From NCBI RefSeq assembly GCF_003258595.1, contig NZ_QHHQ01000002.1:558001-622000 (forward strand): a stretch of DNA of 64,000 nucleotides, read 5' to 3'. Positions within the stretch are counted from its first letter, which is position 1. Every line of letters begins with the position of its first letter. This DNA is from Acuticoccus sediminis (GTDB lineage Bacteria; Pseudomonadota; Alphaproteobacteria; Rhizobiales; Amorphaceae). A program made the translations under genes and the position numbers. This document shows positions 36,962 to 45,401 of the stretch, in pieces. The notes under the pieces are model-generated. The model saw only the letters and a list, made by a program, of their open reading frames with translations, ran no database searches and was not told the DNA's origin.

Positions 36962-38137
36962 TCAGTCGACCACGACGAGGTCGCGCGGATACCGGGTCAG
37001 CACCTCGCAACCCGTCGCGCTCACGCGGACGCTGTCGCTGATGGCCATGCCGAAATCCTCGCGGAACATCGTCGGGATGACGTGGAACGTCATGTTCTCT
37101 TCCAGCACCGTCTCGTCGTCCGGACGGATGGCATAGATGTGCCCCTCCGCCCAGTTCGGCGGGAAGCCGATGCCGATGCCGTAGGCGGTCCGGCTCTTGA
37201 AGTATTTCGCGAGGCCGAGCTTCTCGAGGCCCTCGCGGCAGCGCCGGTCGATCTCGCCGGCCGTCTCGCCCGGGCGGATGGTGGCGACCGCGGTCTCGAG
37301 GAGCGCGGTCAGGGCCTCCGCGCTCGCCTTCTGCTCGTCCGTCGGCGGGCCGACGACGGCGGTGCGCGCCATCATCGCATGGTAGCGGTCGACGCACCCC
37401 GCCCCCTCGATCAGCACCACGTCGCCGCGCGCGATGGTGCGCCGGCGCCAGAGCGCGAAGCAGAGCGCCGAGCGGGGACCGGAGACCACCATCGGCGGGT
37501 GGCCGATATACTCGCTGCCCGCCGCGATGGAGCCGTGGTAGAGCGCGGCGGCGACGTCGTTGTCCCTGGCGCCCGGCTTCACGGCGGCGAGCGCGGCGGC
37601 CATCCCCGCCTCCACGGCGGTGGCGGCGCGGCGCATCCGCTCGATCGCCTCGGGCCCCTTGGTGCGGCGGCGCATCTCGATGAGGCCGTTGCAGTCCTCG
37701 AACGCCACCGCGGCGGAGGCGACGAGCTGGCGGTGATCGTGCACGCTCAGGTACCGCGAGGTCGTCTCCAGCCCGATGCGCCCGCCCGTCGGCAAGGCGT
37801 CCGCGAGGACGGTGATCGGATCGTCCGTGTCGAAGATCGCCACGGCGGTGCCGATGGTGGGCAGGGCCAGCGCGAGGTCGCGATTGACGACGCGCGTGAC
37901 GAGCACGGGCAGCCCCTCGCGCGGCAGCAGCATCGCCTGGAAGGTGAAGTAGCCGATGGTCTGGTAACCGGTCAGCCAGAACATGTTCTCGGGATCGAAC
38001 AGGAGCAGGCCGGTGAGACCCCGGGCGGCGATATCGGCCTGAAGAGTCGCGATTCGGTGGCACAGCAGCGCCTCGTCGAAGGGCAGCTCGTCGCGCCAGA
38101 TCCGGCGGTCGGCCGCCAGCGTTGTGTCGGTGGACAC
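36962..38137 (-). CDS. M24-fold protein, creatinase/ectoine-hydrolase-like, lacking metal ligands
   Basis: 391 residues from GTG at 38137 (AAGGA upstream); a longer start would need TTG. It has the creatinase N-domain (ENMFWLTGYQTIGYFTFQAML) and the pita-bread C-domain. The metal site of true peptidases is changed: where aminopeptidase P has D-x-G...Y-x-x-D, this protein has IEGAGCVDRYHAMMART, and the ligand histidine loop reads GIGIGFPPNWAEGH. That pattern matches creatinase and ectoine-hydrolase-like proteins rather than metallopeptidases. It probably hydrolyses a C-N bond of a small imported solute. Divergent LysR next door. Confidence 0.85.
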   Translation of the reverse strand: MSTDTTLAADRRIWRDELPFDEALLCHRIATLQADIAARGLTGLLLFDPENMFWLTGYQTIGYFTFQAMLLPREGLPVLVTRVVNRDLALALPTIGTAVAIFDTDDPITVLADALPTGGRIGLETTSRYLSVHDHRQLVASAAVAFEDCNGLIEMRRRTKGPEAIERMRRAATAVEAGMAAALAAVKPGARDNDVAAALYHGSIAAGSEYIGHPPMVVSGPRSALCFALWRRRTIARGDVVLIEGAGCVDRYHAMMARTAVVGPPTDEQKASAEALTALLETAVATIRPGETAGEIDRRCREGLEKLGLAKYFKSRTAYGIGIGFPPNWAEGHIYAIRPDDETVLEENMTFHVIPTMFREDFGMAISDSVRVSATGCEVLTRYPRDLVVVD

Positions 38138-38235
38138 CGTCGGGCGTTTTCCTTGCTTAAGAGCGTGGTTGTGCCGTACGCGCAAACCCCTATAGCTTCA
38201 AATCGCTTTTTCGCCGGCTACACGAAACTGAGGTA

Positions 38236-39159
38236 ATGACTCCACGCCAGGTCGAGGTGTTCCGCGCCATCATGCGGTCCGGGTCCGTGACCGGGGCGGC
38301 GGGGCATCTCAATCTCAGCCAGCCGGCGGTCAGCAAGCACCTGTCGCTGCTGGAGCGGGAGCTGGGGTTCGTGCTGTTCGAGCGGGCGCGCAACCGGCTC
38401 GTGCCGACGCTGGAGGCCGACGCGCTGTTCGAGCAGGTCGAGGCGCTCTATGGCGGCATCGAGGAGCTCGACCGCTTCGCCCAGGCCCTGCGGCACAACA
38501 ACCATGGCGACGTCACGGTCGCGACGCTCCCCCTGCTCTCGCATCGCTGGATGCCGTCGGTGCTCGGGGCGTTCGCGGCGCACCATCGGGACATTTCGCT
38601 GTCGGTGCCGGTGCGCAGCACGAGCTGGATCGCGCGGGCGGTCTCGGCGGGGCGGGCGGACATGGGCGTGGGGCTCCATTCGGCCGCCCAGCGGGGCGTG
38701 GACCAGCGGGTCCTGATGCGCCTGCCGCTGGTCGCCGTGTCGGTGCCGGACCATCCGCTGGCCGGATCGGGCCCGGTCCATCCGTCCGCGCTGAGGCCCT
38801 ACGACGTGGTCACGCTGAGCAATTTCGAGGGGGCGCCGCTCGCCCTCGCCCGGGACCTGAGCGGCAACCTCGGGCGACGCCGGCTGGAGGCGTTCACCGT
38901 CGAATTCGCGTGCGAGTTCGCGCGTGCCGGCGTCGGGCTCGCCATCGTGGATGCGCTGACGGCGATGCACTTCGCCGCCGACGGTCTCGTCGCATCGCCG
39001 CTGCAGGTCGAGGCGGAGTTCGCGCTCGCGATCATGCGGCCGACGCGGCGCCGCTCCTCGCAGCTGGCAAGCGTGATCGAGGCGCACCTGATGGAGGAAG
39101 CCGGCGCTACGGAAGCCGCCGTGGGCAGGTTCATGGCGGCGATTTCGGGTACGCCCTGA
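38236..39159 (+). CDS. LysR-family transcriptional regulator
   Basis: 307 residues. MTPRQVEVFRAIMRSGSVTGAAGHLNLSQPAVSKHLSLLERELGFVLFERARNRLVPT is the winged HTH and linker; a full effector domain follows. ATG 38236 has GAGG-like GAGGTA just upstream. It is divergent from the M24-like gene and the second TRAP system, and probably regulates them. Confidence 0.93.
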   Translation: MTPRQVEVFRAIMRSGSVTGAAGHLNLSQPAVSKHLSLLERELGFVLFERARNRLVPTLEADALFEQVEALYGGIEELDRFAQALRHNNHGDVTVATLPLLSHRWMPSVLGAFAAHHRDISLSVPVRSTSWIARAVSAGRADMGVGLHSAAQRGVDQRVLMRLPLVAVSVPDHPLAGSGPVHPSALRPYDVVTLSNFEGAPLALARDLSGNLGRRRLEAFTVEFACEFARAGVGLAIVDALTAMHFAADGLVASPLQVEAEFALAIMRPTRRRSSQLASVIEAHLMEEAGATEAAVGRFMAAISGTP

Positions 39160-39264
39160 TCCGCCCGAGGTCCGCCCGCATGACGGCGTCGGGCAGCGAT
39201 TTCAGCCGGACCCGGGTTTCGAATCTTGCCGGCCGGAGCGCCGCCCTTGTCTTTGCGGGCGTCG

Positions 39265-40101
39265 TCAGAGGGCTTCCTTGACGGCGCGCAGGAACTGCCT
39301 CGTGCGGTCCCGCTGCGGGTTGGTGAAGAACTCGCGCGGCGGCCCCTGTTCCTCGATCCTGCCGGCCGAGAAGAAGCAGACACGGTCGGAGATATCGCGG
39401 GCGAACCCCATCTGGTGGGTGACCATGAGCATGGTGAGGTTGTGTTCGGACACGAGCGTGCGGATCACCTGCGTCACCTCGCCGATCACCTCCGGATCGA
39501 GCGCCGAGGTGACCTCGTCGAAGAGGAGCACGCGCGGGCGCATCGCGAGGGCGCGGGCGATGGCGACGCGCTGCTGCTGCCCGCCGGAAAGCTGCATCGG
39601 GTAGTGGTTCATCTTGTCGGCGAGCCCGACGAGCTCGAGCAGATCGACGGCGCGGGCGCGCGCCTCGGCCTTCGGCAGTCCGAGCGAGTAGATCGGCCCC
39701 TCTACGCAGTTCTCCAGCGCGGTCATGTGCGGGAACAGGTTGAAGTGCTGGAAGCACATGCCGATCTCGCTGCGCATCCGGCGCAGGTGCCGCTCGCTGG
39801 CGGGAACGAGGCCGCCCTTGCCCGGCATATGGGTCAGCGGGCGTCCGTCGATGTAGATCACGCCCTCGTTGATCGGCTCGAGCGTCATGAGGACGCGCAG
39901 CACCGTGGTCTTTCCGGACCCCGACGGCCCGATGATCGACACCATCTCGCCCGGCATGATGTCGAGCGACAGGCCGTCGAGGACGGTGAGGTCGCCATAG
40001 CGCTTCGTCACGCCGTCGAACCGGACCATCGGCGTCTGCGCGGGCGGGACCGGCGCGGGCTTCGCCTCGGCGGGCACGGCGGTGGCACTGTCGATCGTCA
40101 C
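39265..40101 (-). CDS. ehuA: amino-acid-type ABC transporter ATP-binding protein, EhuA-like
   Basis: 278 residues from GTG at 40101 (GGAGGAAA upstream; GTGA overlaps the reductase stop). Walker A GPSGSGKTT, MCFQHFNLFPHMTALEN Q-loop, LSGGQQQRVAIARALAMRPRVLLFDEVTSALDPE, and VTHQMGFARDISDRVCFF mark a GlnQ/EhuA polar-amino-acid ATPase. The binding protein and permeases of the same class are at 42.0-44.4 kb on the other strand, so this is their likely ATPase, transcribed divergently from them. Confidence 0.88.
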   Translation of the reverse strand: MTIDSATAVPAEAKPAPVPPAQTPMVRFDGVTKRYGDLTVLDGLSLDIMPGEMVSIIGPSGSGKTTVLRVLMTLEPINEGVIYIDGRPLTHMPGKGGLVPASERHLRRMRSEIGMCFQHFNLFPHMTALENCVEGPIYSLGLPKAEARARAVDLLELVGLADKMNHYPMQLSGGQQQRVAIARALAMRPRVLLFDEVTSALDPEVIGEVTQVIRTLVSEHNLTMLMVTHQMGFARDISDRVCFFSAGRIEEQGPPREFFTNPQRDRTRQFLRAVKEAL

Positions 40102-41858
40102 TGGATTTCCTCCACGTCGCGTGTCTCGCTGGTTTGAAGGCGTTGGGTCGTGGCGGGCAGCGTTATGGCGAGATCCGCGCTCGCCGGCCGCGCGCAGCAC
40201 AGCAGCACCCGCCCATGCCCGGGCGCCGCGATGCCGTCCGGATAGGCGACGGCGCCATGGGACAAAACGGCCATGCACGTCCGGCAGAGGCCCGCGCGGC
40301 AGGCCGCCGGAGGCCGGAAGGGCGTGCGGGCGACGATCCAGTCGAGCAGCGTCCCGTCCCGGGGACGCCAGGTGCCGGAGATGTCGGCGTCCGGGAGGCG
40401 CACGGTCGCACAAGGGACGGTCTCCGCGATCTCGCCGCCCGCGCCGGGGGCCTCGAAGAGCTCATAGAACAGTGCGGCGTTGCTGCGGCCGCGCCTCTCG
40501 TGCGCGGCGCGGACCGCATGGACGAGGCCGGGAGGGCCGCACACGTAGAGCGGCGCCTCCTCCGGCGCCTCGGCCACGATGGTGTCGACATCGGGACGCC
40601 CGGCGGTGGCGACGCCGGGACGGGTCAGGTGAAGCTGGTAGTCGAGGGTGTCCCACCCCTCGGCCAAGGCGCGGAGCTCGTCGTGGAAGACGGCCGCGGC
40701 CCTGTCCCTGGCGATGTAGACGAGCCGCACCGAAGGCCGCGCCGCACCGGCCGCGAGGTGCCGCAGGTGGGCGAGAATCGGTGTGATGCCGATGCCGCCG
40801 GCAATATACGTGACGGCATCCCCGGGAATGTCCGGCAGGCAGAAGCCTCCCGACGGCGGATAGAGGGTGACCGCGGTCCCGGTCATGTCGGCGTCGAAGA
40901 GGTGCTGCGAGACCGAGGCGGCGTGGCCAGCCGCCCCGTTGCGGCGGACGGCCACCGTGAACGGCGCATCCGGCGGTCCCGCGGTCAGCGAATAGCAGCG
41001 GAAGAGCGTCGCGCCGGTCCCGACCGGGAGCGCGAGGGTGAGGAACTGGCCGGGTTTCCAGCCGAAGTCCGTCGTCGGGGGCGCGGTGATGCGCAGCTCC
41101 GTCACATCGTGGGACAGGCGCCGCCACCCGACGACACGGGCGCGCACGGGTTCGGCGAGGAGCTCGGGCTGGTTCCCGGCCACACGCCGGCGGATCGCGT
41201 CGGCGGCGCCCGGCAGGAGGTCGGGCGAGGACAGGACGCTCGTCAGCAGCCCGGCGTCGCAGTCGAACCGGGTCATCGCGGCGTTCAGCTCGGCGATGGT
41301 CGCGTTGCGCGGGTCGCTCCGGACGACGGCGATGCTGTCGCCGGCACGAATGTCGCCGCCTTCCAGCACGCGCGCATAGACGCCGGTGCGGTTGCTTCTT
41401 GAGAACTGCGCGGAAAACCCCTGCTCGGCCTGAACGAAGTGCCAGAGCTTGTGGCAGGGAATTCGCGGTGTCGTCAGAACGAGCCTGACCGAGCCGATCC
41501 CGATTTCATCGCCGATCCTCAACGCGAATTCATCCGGCCCCTCGTAAAGCACGTTCTCGGCGAAGGTTCCGGGCCGCAGGGGCCGGGTCAGCAACGCCTC
41601 GAAGTGCGCATAGTGGTCCAGGTTGAACAGGTAGATCGCGTGATTGTCGCGTCCGAGGGATCGCGGATCGGCGATCTCGTCACCGATGATCCCGTGAGGT
41701 CCCACGCGGGCGGGTCCTTTTACGGCCTCCCGAGCATAACCCGTGGGCGCGGTGCCCGACGGAAAGTCCGCGTGACGAACGTTACTTGCGAACACGTTCA
41801 CGACCGCTGCGTCCACGGGAGGACCCTCCGTCCGGCTTCCGCCAACAGTCGTATACAT
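40098..41858 (-). CDS. MOSC domain-ferredoxin reductase-2Fe-2S fusion protein
   Basis: 586 residues from ATG at 41858. Residues 1-220: YiiM-like MOSC domain with its conserved cysteine (LTTPRIPCHKLWHFVQ). Residues about 230-480: FAD/NAD module with RCYSLTAGP (flavin), TYIAGGIGITPILAHLRHL (nucleotide) and LYVCGPPGLV. C-terminus: plant-type 2Fe-2S ferredoxin with CRAGLCRTCM plus a distal Cys (LLCCARP). It can pass electrons from NAD(P)H to an unknown acceptor, perhaps an N-hydroxylated compound reduced by the MOSC domain. It precedes the ehuA-like gene with a 4-base overlap. Confidence 0.88.
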   Translation of the reverse strand: MYTTVGGSRTEGPPVDAAVVNVFASNVRHADFPSGTAPTGYAREAVKGPARVGPHGIIGDEIADPRSLGRDNHAIYLFNLDHYAHFEALLTRPLRPGTFAENVLYEGPDEFALRIGDEIGIGSVRLVLTTPRIPCHKLWHFVQAEQGFSAQFSRSNRTGVYARVLEGGDIRAGDSIAVVRSDPRNATIAELNAAMTRFDCDAGLLTSVLSSPDLLPGAADAIRRRVAGNQPELLAEPVRARVVGWRRLSHDVTELRITAPPTTDFGWKPGQFLTLALPVGTGATLFRCYSLTAGPPDAPFTVAVRRNGAAGHAASVSQHLFDADMTGTAVTLYPPSGGFCLPDIPGDAVTYIAGGIGITPILAHLRHLAAGAARPSVRLVYIARDRAAAVFHDELRALAEGWDTLDYQLHLTRPGVATAGRPDVDTIVAEAPEEAPLYVCGPPGLVHAVRAAHERRGRSNAALFYELFEAPGAGGEIAETVPCATVRLPDADISGTWRPRDGTLLDWIVARTPFRPPAACRAGLCRTCMAVLSHGAVAYPDGIAAPGHGRVLLCCARPASADLAITLPATTQRLQTSETRDVEEIQ

Positions 41859-42009
41859 CTCAATATTATCCGCAACCGAAAAGGCTATTTGATTGCCAGC
41901 GTGACGCAATTTTCGCCAGACATGTATTTTTCTCTAGAAACGAGCGCGCAATCACCGCATCCTCCGCGCGCCCCGTGGCTTCAATCGGAAACGCAGAGAG
42001 GACTTCACA

Positions 42010-42894
42010 ATGCTTGGCTTTGCTCGCTTCATCGGCGCGTGCTCTTTCGCCGCCGCTGTCACCGCCTCGTCCCTCGCGGCGGCGAGCGACAACCCGTTGC
42101 TCGACAGGTTCAAGGCGGAGGGGGTCCGCGTCGGCATCGCCGGCTATGCCCCCTACGGCTACAAGCAGGCTGACGGATCCTTTACCGGCGAGCAGGTGGA
42201 AGTCGTCCAGCACGTCCTGACGGAGATGGGCATCACCGACATCGAGTACATCGCGATGGACTTCGGCGCGCTGATCCCGTCCCTCGTCGCCGGGCGCATC
42301 GATCTCTCAGCCGCCGGCATGTACATCCGCCCGGAGCGCTGCGAGCAGGTGCTGTTCGCCGAGCCGACGTTCGGTCAGGGCGCCGCCTACGTGGTGAAGG
42401 CCGGAAACCCGAAAGGGCTCCATACCTTCAAGGACATCGCCGCCACTGACGGCGCGATCCTGGCCGTGCTCGCCGGCGGCACGGAGGAGGACCTCGCCAA
42501 GCGTGACGGCGTGCCCGACGACAAGCTGCTGAAGGTCTCCGACAAGGCCGCGGGCATTTCCGCCGTCATGTCCGGCCGTGCGGACGGCTTCGCCCTCTCG
42601 GCCTTCGCCATCGCCGACATCGTGCGCACCGCAGGCGAGCTCATCGGCGTCGAGAGCTCCGGCTCGATCACCGAGATCGCCGGCGAAACCTACAAGGGCC
42701 ACGGTGCCATCTCCTTCCCGAAGGGCGACGGCGAGGTGCTCGCGGCCAACGCCGCCTTCCGCGACGCCTTCGACGCGATCCAGGCCACGTACATCGGGAG
42801 CGGCGCCTACGGCGAGATGGCCTCGGCCTGGGGCTTCGGCCCGGACGACGGCCCGGCGTTCGACATGGCGACGCTCTGCGGCGCTGGCCTCTAG
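42010..42894 (+). CDS. ehuB: ABC transporter substrate-binding protein, EhuB-like (ectoine/amino acid type)
   Basis: 294 residues. MLGFARFIGACSFAAAVTASSLAAAS is a signal peptide. FTGEQVEVVQHVLTEMGITDIEYIAMDFGALIPSLVAGRIDLSAAGMYIRPERCEQVLFAEPTFGQG closely follows the EhuB (ectoine/hydroxyectoine-binding) pattern, in particular AGMYIxPxRCEQVLFxEPT. It would capture ectoine or a similar zwitterion in the periplasm. AGAGGAC precedes ATG 42010. The 151-base divergent spacer to the reductase-fusion gene is AT-rich. Confidence 0.85.
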   Translation: MLGFARFIGACSFAAAVTASSLAAASDNPLLDRFKAEGVRVGIAGYAPYGYKQADGSFTGEQVEVVQHVLTEMGITDIEYIAMDFGALIPSLVAGRIDLSAAGMYIRPERCEQVLFAEPTFGQGAAYVVKAGNPKGLHTFKDIAATDGAILAVLAGGTEEDLAKRDGVPDDKLLKVSDKAAGISAVMSGRADGFALSAFAIADIVRTAGELIGVESSGSITEIAGETYKGHGAISFPKGDGEVLAANAAFRDAFDAIQATYIGSGAYGEMASAWGFGPDDGPAFDMATLCGAGL

Positions 42895-42957
42895 CGCCGC
42901 CGCCCGAGATCGGCCCGGCGCGGCGCGCGTTCCACCAGACCCAGAGAGGCCACGCTC

Positions 42958-43686
42958 ATGTCCATCCGCGCGCTCGTCATCACGCTCGTCGTGACCGTGG
43001 TCGCGGGACTGGTCTACTTCGTCCAGTCGCCCTTCGCCGGCAGCGCCGCCGTCTTCCTGGACGCTGCCGCGACCACGCTGAAGATCCTCGTCGCGTCGGC
43101 GGTCCTGTCCACCCTCATCGCGTTCGCCGCGGGGCTCGGGCGGCTGTCGCCGGTCGGGCCGGTGAGGTGGCTGTCGACCGCCTACATCGAGATCTTCCGC
43201 GGCACCTCCGCGCTCGTGCAGCTCTTCTGGCTGTTCTACGTGCTGCCGCTGTTCGGGCCGCGGATCGACCCGTTCACCACCGGCGTGCTCGCGGTGTCGC
43301 TGAACCTCGGCTCCTATGCGGCGATCGTCGTGGAGGCGTCGGTGCGGGCGGTGCCGCGGAGCCAGGTCGAGGCGTCGATCGCCCTCAACATGAGCGCCTT
43401 CCGCCGGATGCAGCGGGTGATCCTGCCGCAGGCGCTGCGGATCATGATCCCGCCCTTCGGCAACCTCGCCATCCAGCTCTTCAAGCTGACGGCGATCGTC
43501 TCCTTCATCGGGATCTCGGACCTGACGTACACGGCCTACCAGCTCAACCAGACCACCTACCGGACGGTCGAGGTCTTCACCATCGTCCTCCTGATGTACT
43601 TCGCGATCGGCCTGTCGATCACGATCCTGATGCGCCTCCTGGAACGGCGCTTCTCCCGCGGCACCACCAAGGCGAGGCTGGCATGA
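42958..43686 (+). CDS. ehuC: amino-acid-type ABC transporter permease, EhuC-like
   Basis: 242 residues, HisM-like permease: STAYIEIFRGTSALVQLFWLFYVLPLFG, EASVRAVPRSQVEASIALNMSAFRRMQRVILPQALRIMIPPFGN (EAA loop) and four to five spans. It starts 63 bases after ehuB and overlaps ehuD by ATGA. Channel half of the Ehu-type importer. Confidence 0.9.
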   Translation: MSIRALVITLVVTVVAGLVYFVQSPFAGSAAVFLDAAATTLKILVASAVLSTLIAFAAGLGRLSPVGPVRWLSTAYIEIFRGTSALVQLFWLFYVLPLFGPRIDPFTTGVLAVSLNLGSYAAIVVEASVRAVPRSQVEASIALNMSAFRRMQRVILPQALRIMIPPFGNLAIQLFKLTAIVSFIGISDLTYTAYQLNQTTYRTVEVFTIVLLMYFAIGLSITILMRLLERRFSRGTTKARLA

Positions 43687-44351
43687 CCTGGGACTGGGCC
43701 TACACGTTCGAGATCCTGCCGACGATGGCGCTGGCCTCGCTGGTCACGCTGGAGGTGACGGTCCTCGGCTTCGCCGCCGCCGCGGCGCTGGGACTGGTGT
43801 GGGCCGTCATCGGCCTCCTCGAGGTCCCCGGCCTCACCTTCGCCGTGCGGCTCGCCATCGAGTTCGTCCGCAGCACGCCGCTCCTCATCCAGCTCTTCGC
43901 GGTCTACTACTTCCTGCCGAGCTTCGGCATCATGTTGCCGGCGTTCCTGACGGGCGTCCTCGTCCTCGGGATCCACTACTCGGCGTACTGCGCGGAGGTC
44001 TACCGGGCCGGCTTCGCGAACGTGCCGCGGGGACAGTGGGAGGCGGCGCGCGCCCTCAACCTCGGCATCGGCCACACGCTGCGCCGGATCGTCATTCCGC
44101 AGGCGATCCCGCCGGTGATCCTCCCGCTGGGCAACTACTTCGTGACCATGTTCAAGGAAACGCCGGTGCTGCTGGCGATCACCATCATCGAGCTCGTCGC
44201 TACCGCCCGGATCATCGGCAACGACACCTTCCGCTACACCGAGCCGATGACGCTGGCGGGGCTCTTCTTCCTGCTCCTCAGCCTCCTCGCCGCGGCGATG
44301 ATGCGCGCCCTGAACGCCCGCTTCGCGCTGCATCGCCGCATCGCGCGCTGA
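43683..44351 (+). CDS. ehuD: amino-acid-type ABC transporter permease, EhuD-like
   Basis: 222 residues. AIEFVRSTPLLIQLFAVYYFLPSFG and AEVYRAGFANVPRGQWEAARALNLGIGHTLRRIVIPQAIPPVILPLGNYF are the HisMQ-type motifs of EhuD. It completes the permease with EhuC. The ATPase gene is not downstream as is usual but 3.6 kb away on the opposite strand. Confidence 0.9.
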   Translation: MTWDWAYTFEILPTMALASLVTLEVTVLGFAAAAALGLVWAVIGLLEVPGLTFAVRLAIEFVRSTPLLIQLFAVYYFLPSFGIMLPAFLTGVLVLGIHYSAYCAEVYRAGFANVPRGQWEAARALNLGIGHTLRRIVIPQAIPPVILPLGNYFVTMFKETPVLLAITIIELVATARIIGNDTFRYTEPMTLAGLFFLLLSLLAAAMMRALNARFALHRRIAR

Positions 44352-44491
44352 TGCGGCCGGTCGCGCGCAACGCCGGGGACCCTGGTTCAGGCCCACCGGC
44401 AGACGGTGACGCGTCGATGCGGTTACGGTACGGCGCGCGCGACAGCGGAGGAGCGTTGACGTTGAAGACACAAGATGGAGGCGACGCCTCG

Positions 44492-45175
44492 ATGACACGG
44501 CGCCCCCGAGACCCCACGGCACCGCAGATCCGCGCCGAGAACATCTACCAGACGCTTCGAAACCGCATCTGCACCAACCGGATCCCGCCGGACACGCTGC
44601 TGCGGGAGGAGGTGCTGGCGGCCGAGTTCAACGTCAGCCGCTCGCCGATCCGCAAGGTGCTCGCCAAGCTGGAGCATGAGGGGCTCGTCGAGGTGCGCCA
44701 CGGCGTCGGCACCCACGTGACCCAGATCGACGCGGATGCCCTCGTCGACATCTACCGCGCCCGTATGTCGATCGCGGCGGCGACGGGTCCCTATTTCGTC
44801 ACCCCGCTGACTGCCGCTCATGCCGACATGGTCGACACGTACCGCGACAGGTTCCGCGCCCTCACGCCGGGGGACGCGAACGGCTTCGCCGACGTCAATC
44901 TGCAGTTCTACCGGGACCTGACGGGCCTGATTGCGAACACGTGCATGCGCGAGGTCCATCGGAACCTCTTCTACGGCACGTCGCGCATGTGGCTGATGAA
45001 ACTGCCCGAACTCGACTGGGCCGACACGATCGCCAAGGTCTGCGACGAGCTCGACGAGATCACGCGAGCCATCCGGCGCAGTGACCCGATGGCACTGGGC
45101 TACGCCATGCGCAACGGAATCGCATTCAACCTGAGCCAGTTCCAGCTGGCGCGCGAGTTCGGCGAGCCGGAGTGA
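44492..45175 (+). CDS. GntR-family regulator, FadR/FCD subfamily
   Basis: 227 residues from ATG 44492, with GGAGG ten bases upstream. N-terminal winged HTH (IYQTLRNRICTNRIPPDTLLREEVLAAEFNVSRSPIRKVLAKLEHEGLVEVRHGVGTHVT), then an all-helical FCD effector domain (CDELDEITRAIRRSDPMALGYAMRNGIAFNLSQF). It follows ehuBCD by 140 bases on the same strand and probably regulates that importer in response to a small acid or amino acid. Confidence 0.9.
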   Translation: MTRRPRDPTAPQIRAENIYQTLRNRICTNRIPPDTLLREEVLAAEFNVSRSPIRKVLAKLEHEGLVEVRHGVGTHVTQIDADALVDIYRARMSIAAATGPYFVTPLTAAHADMVDTYRDRFRALTPGDANGFADVNLQFYRDLTGLIANTCMREVHRNLFYGTSRMWLMKLPELDWADTIAKVCDELDEITRAIRRSDPMALGYAMRNGIAFNLSQFQLAREFGEPE

Positions 45176-45401
45176 TCGCGCGGCGTCTGCTCCGGGCGGT
45201 CGGCGCGACGTCCCGGTCCGGTCATGGCCGCGCCTCCGCTCGCGAGGCTGGCCGAGCCTGCTGCACCCGTCGGCGGTCCGCATTGGGCGACCCAGCGGCG
45301 CCGCCGGTTCGACAGGCGCTCGGGTGCGGCCGCCCGCACGTCCGCCGCGCCATGCCTCGGATCGGGCTTCGGGCCACCCGGGACTGGACCGCGAGGGCCC
45401 G

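Noticed and set aside
41851-41858. GTATACAT near the start of the MOSC-reductase gene as a third copy of the GTATACAGT motif
   Set aside because: Shares only the core palindrome, overlaps the start codon, and has a different position relative to the gene.
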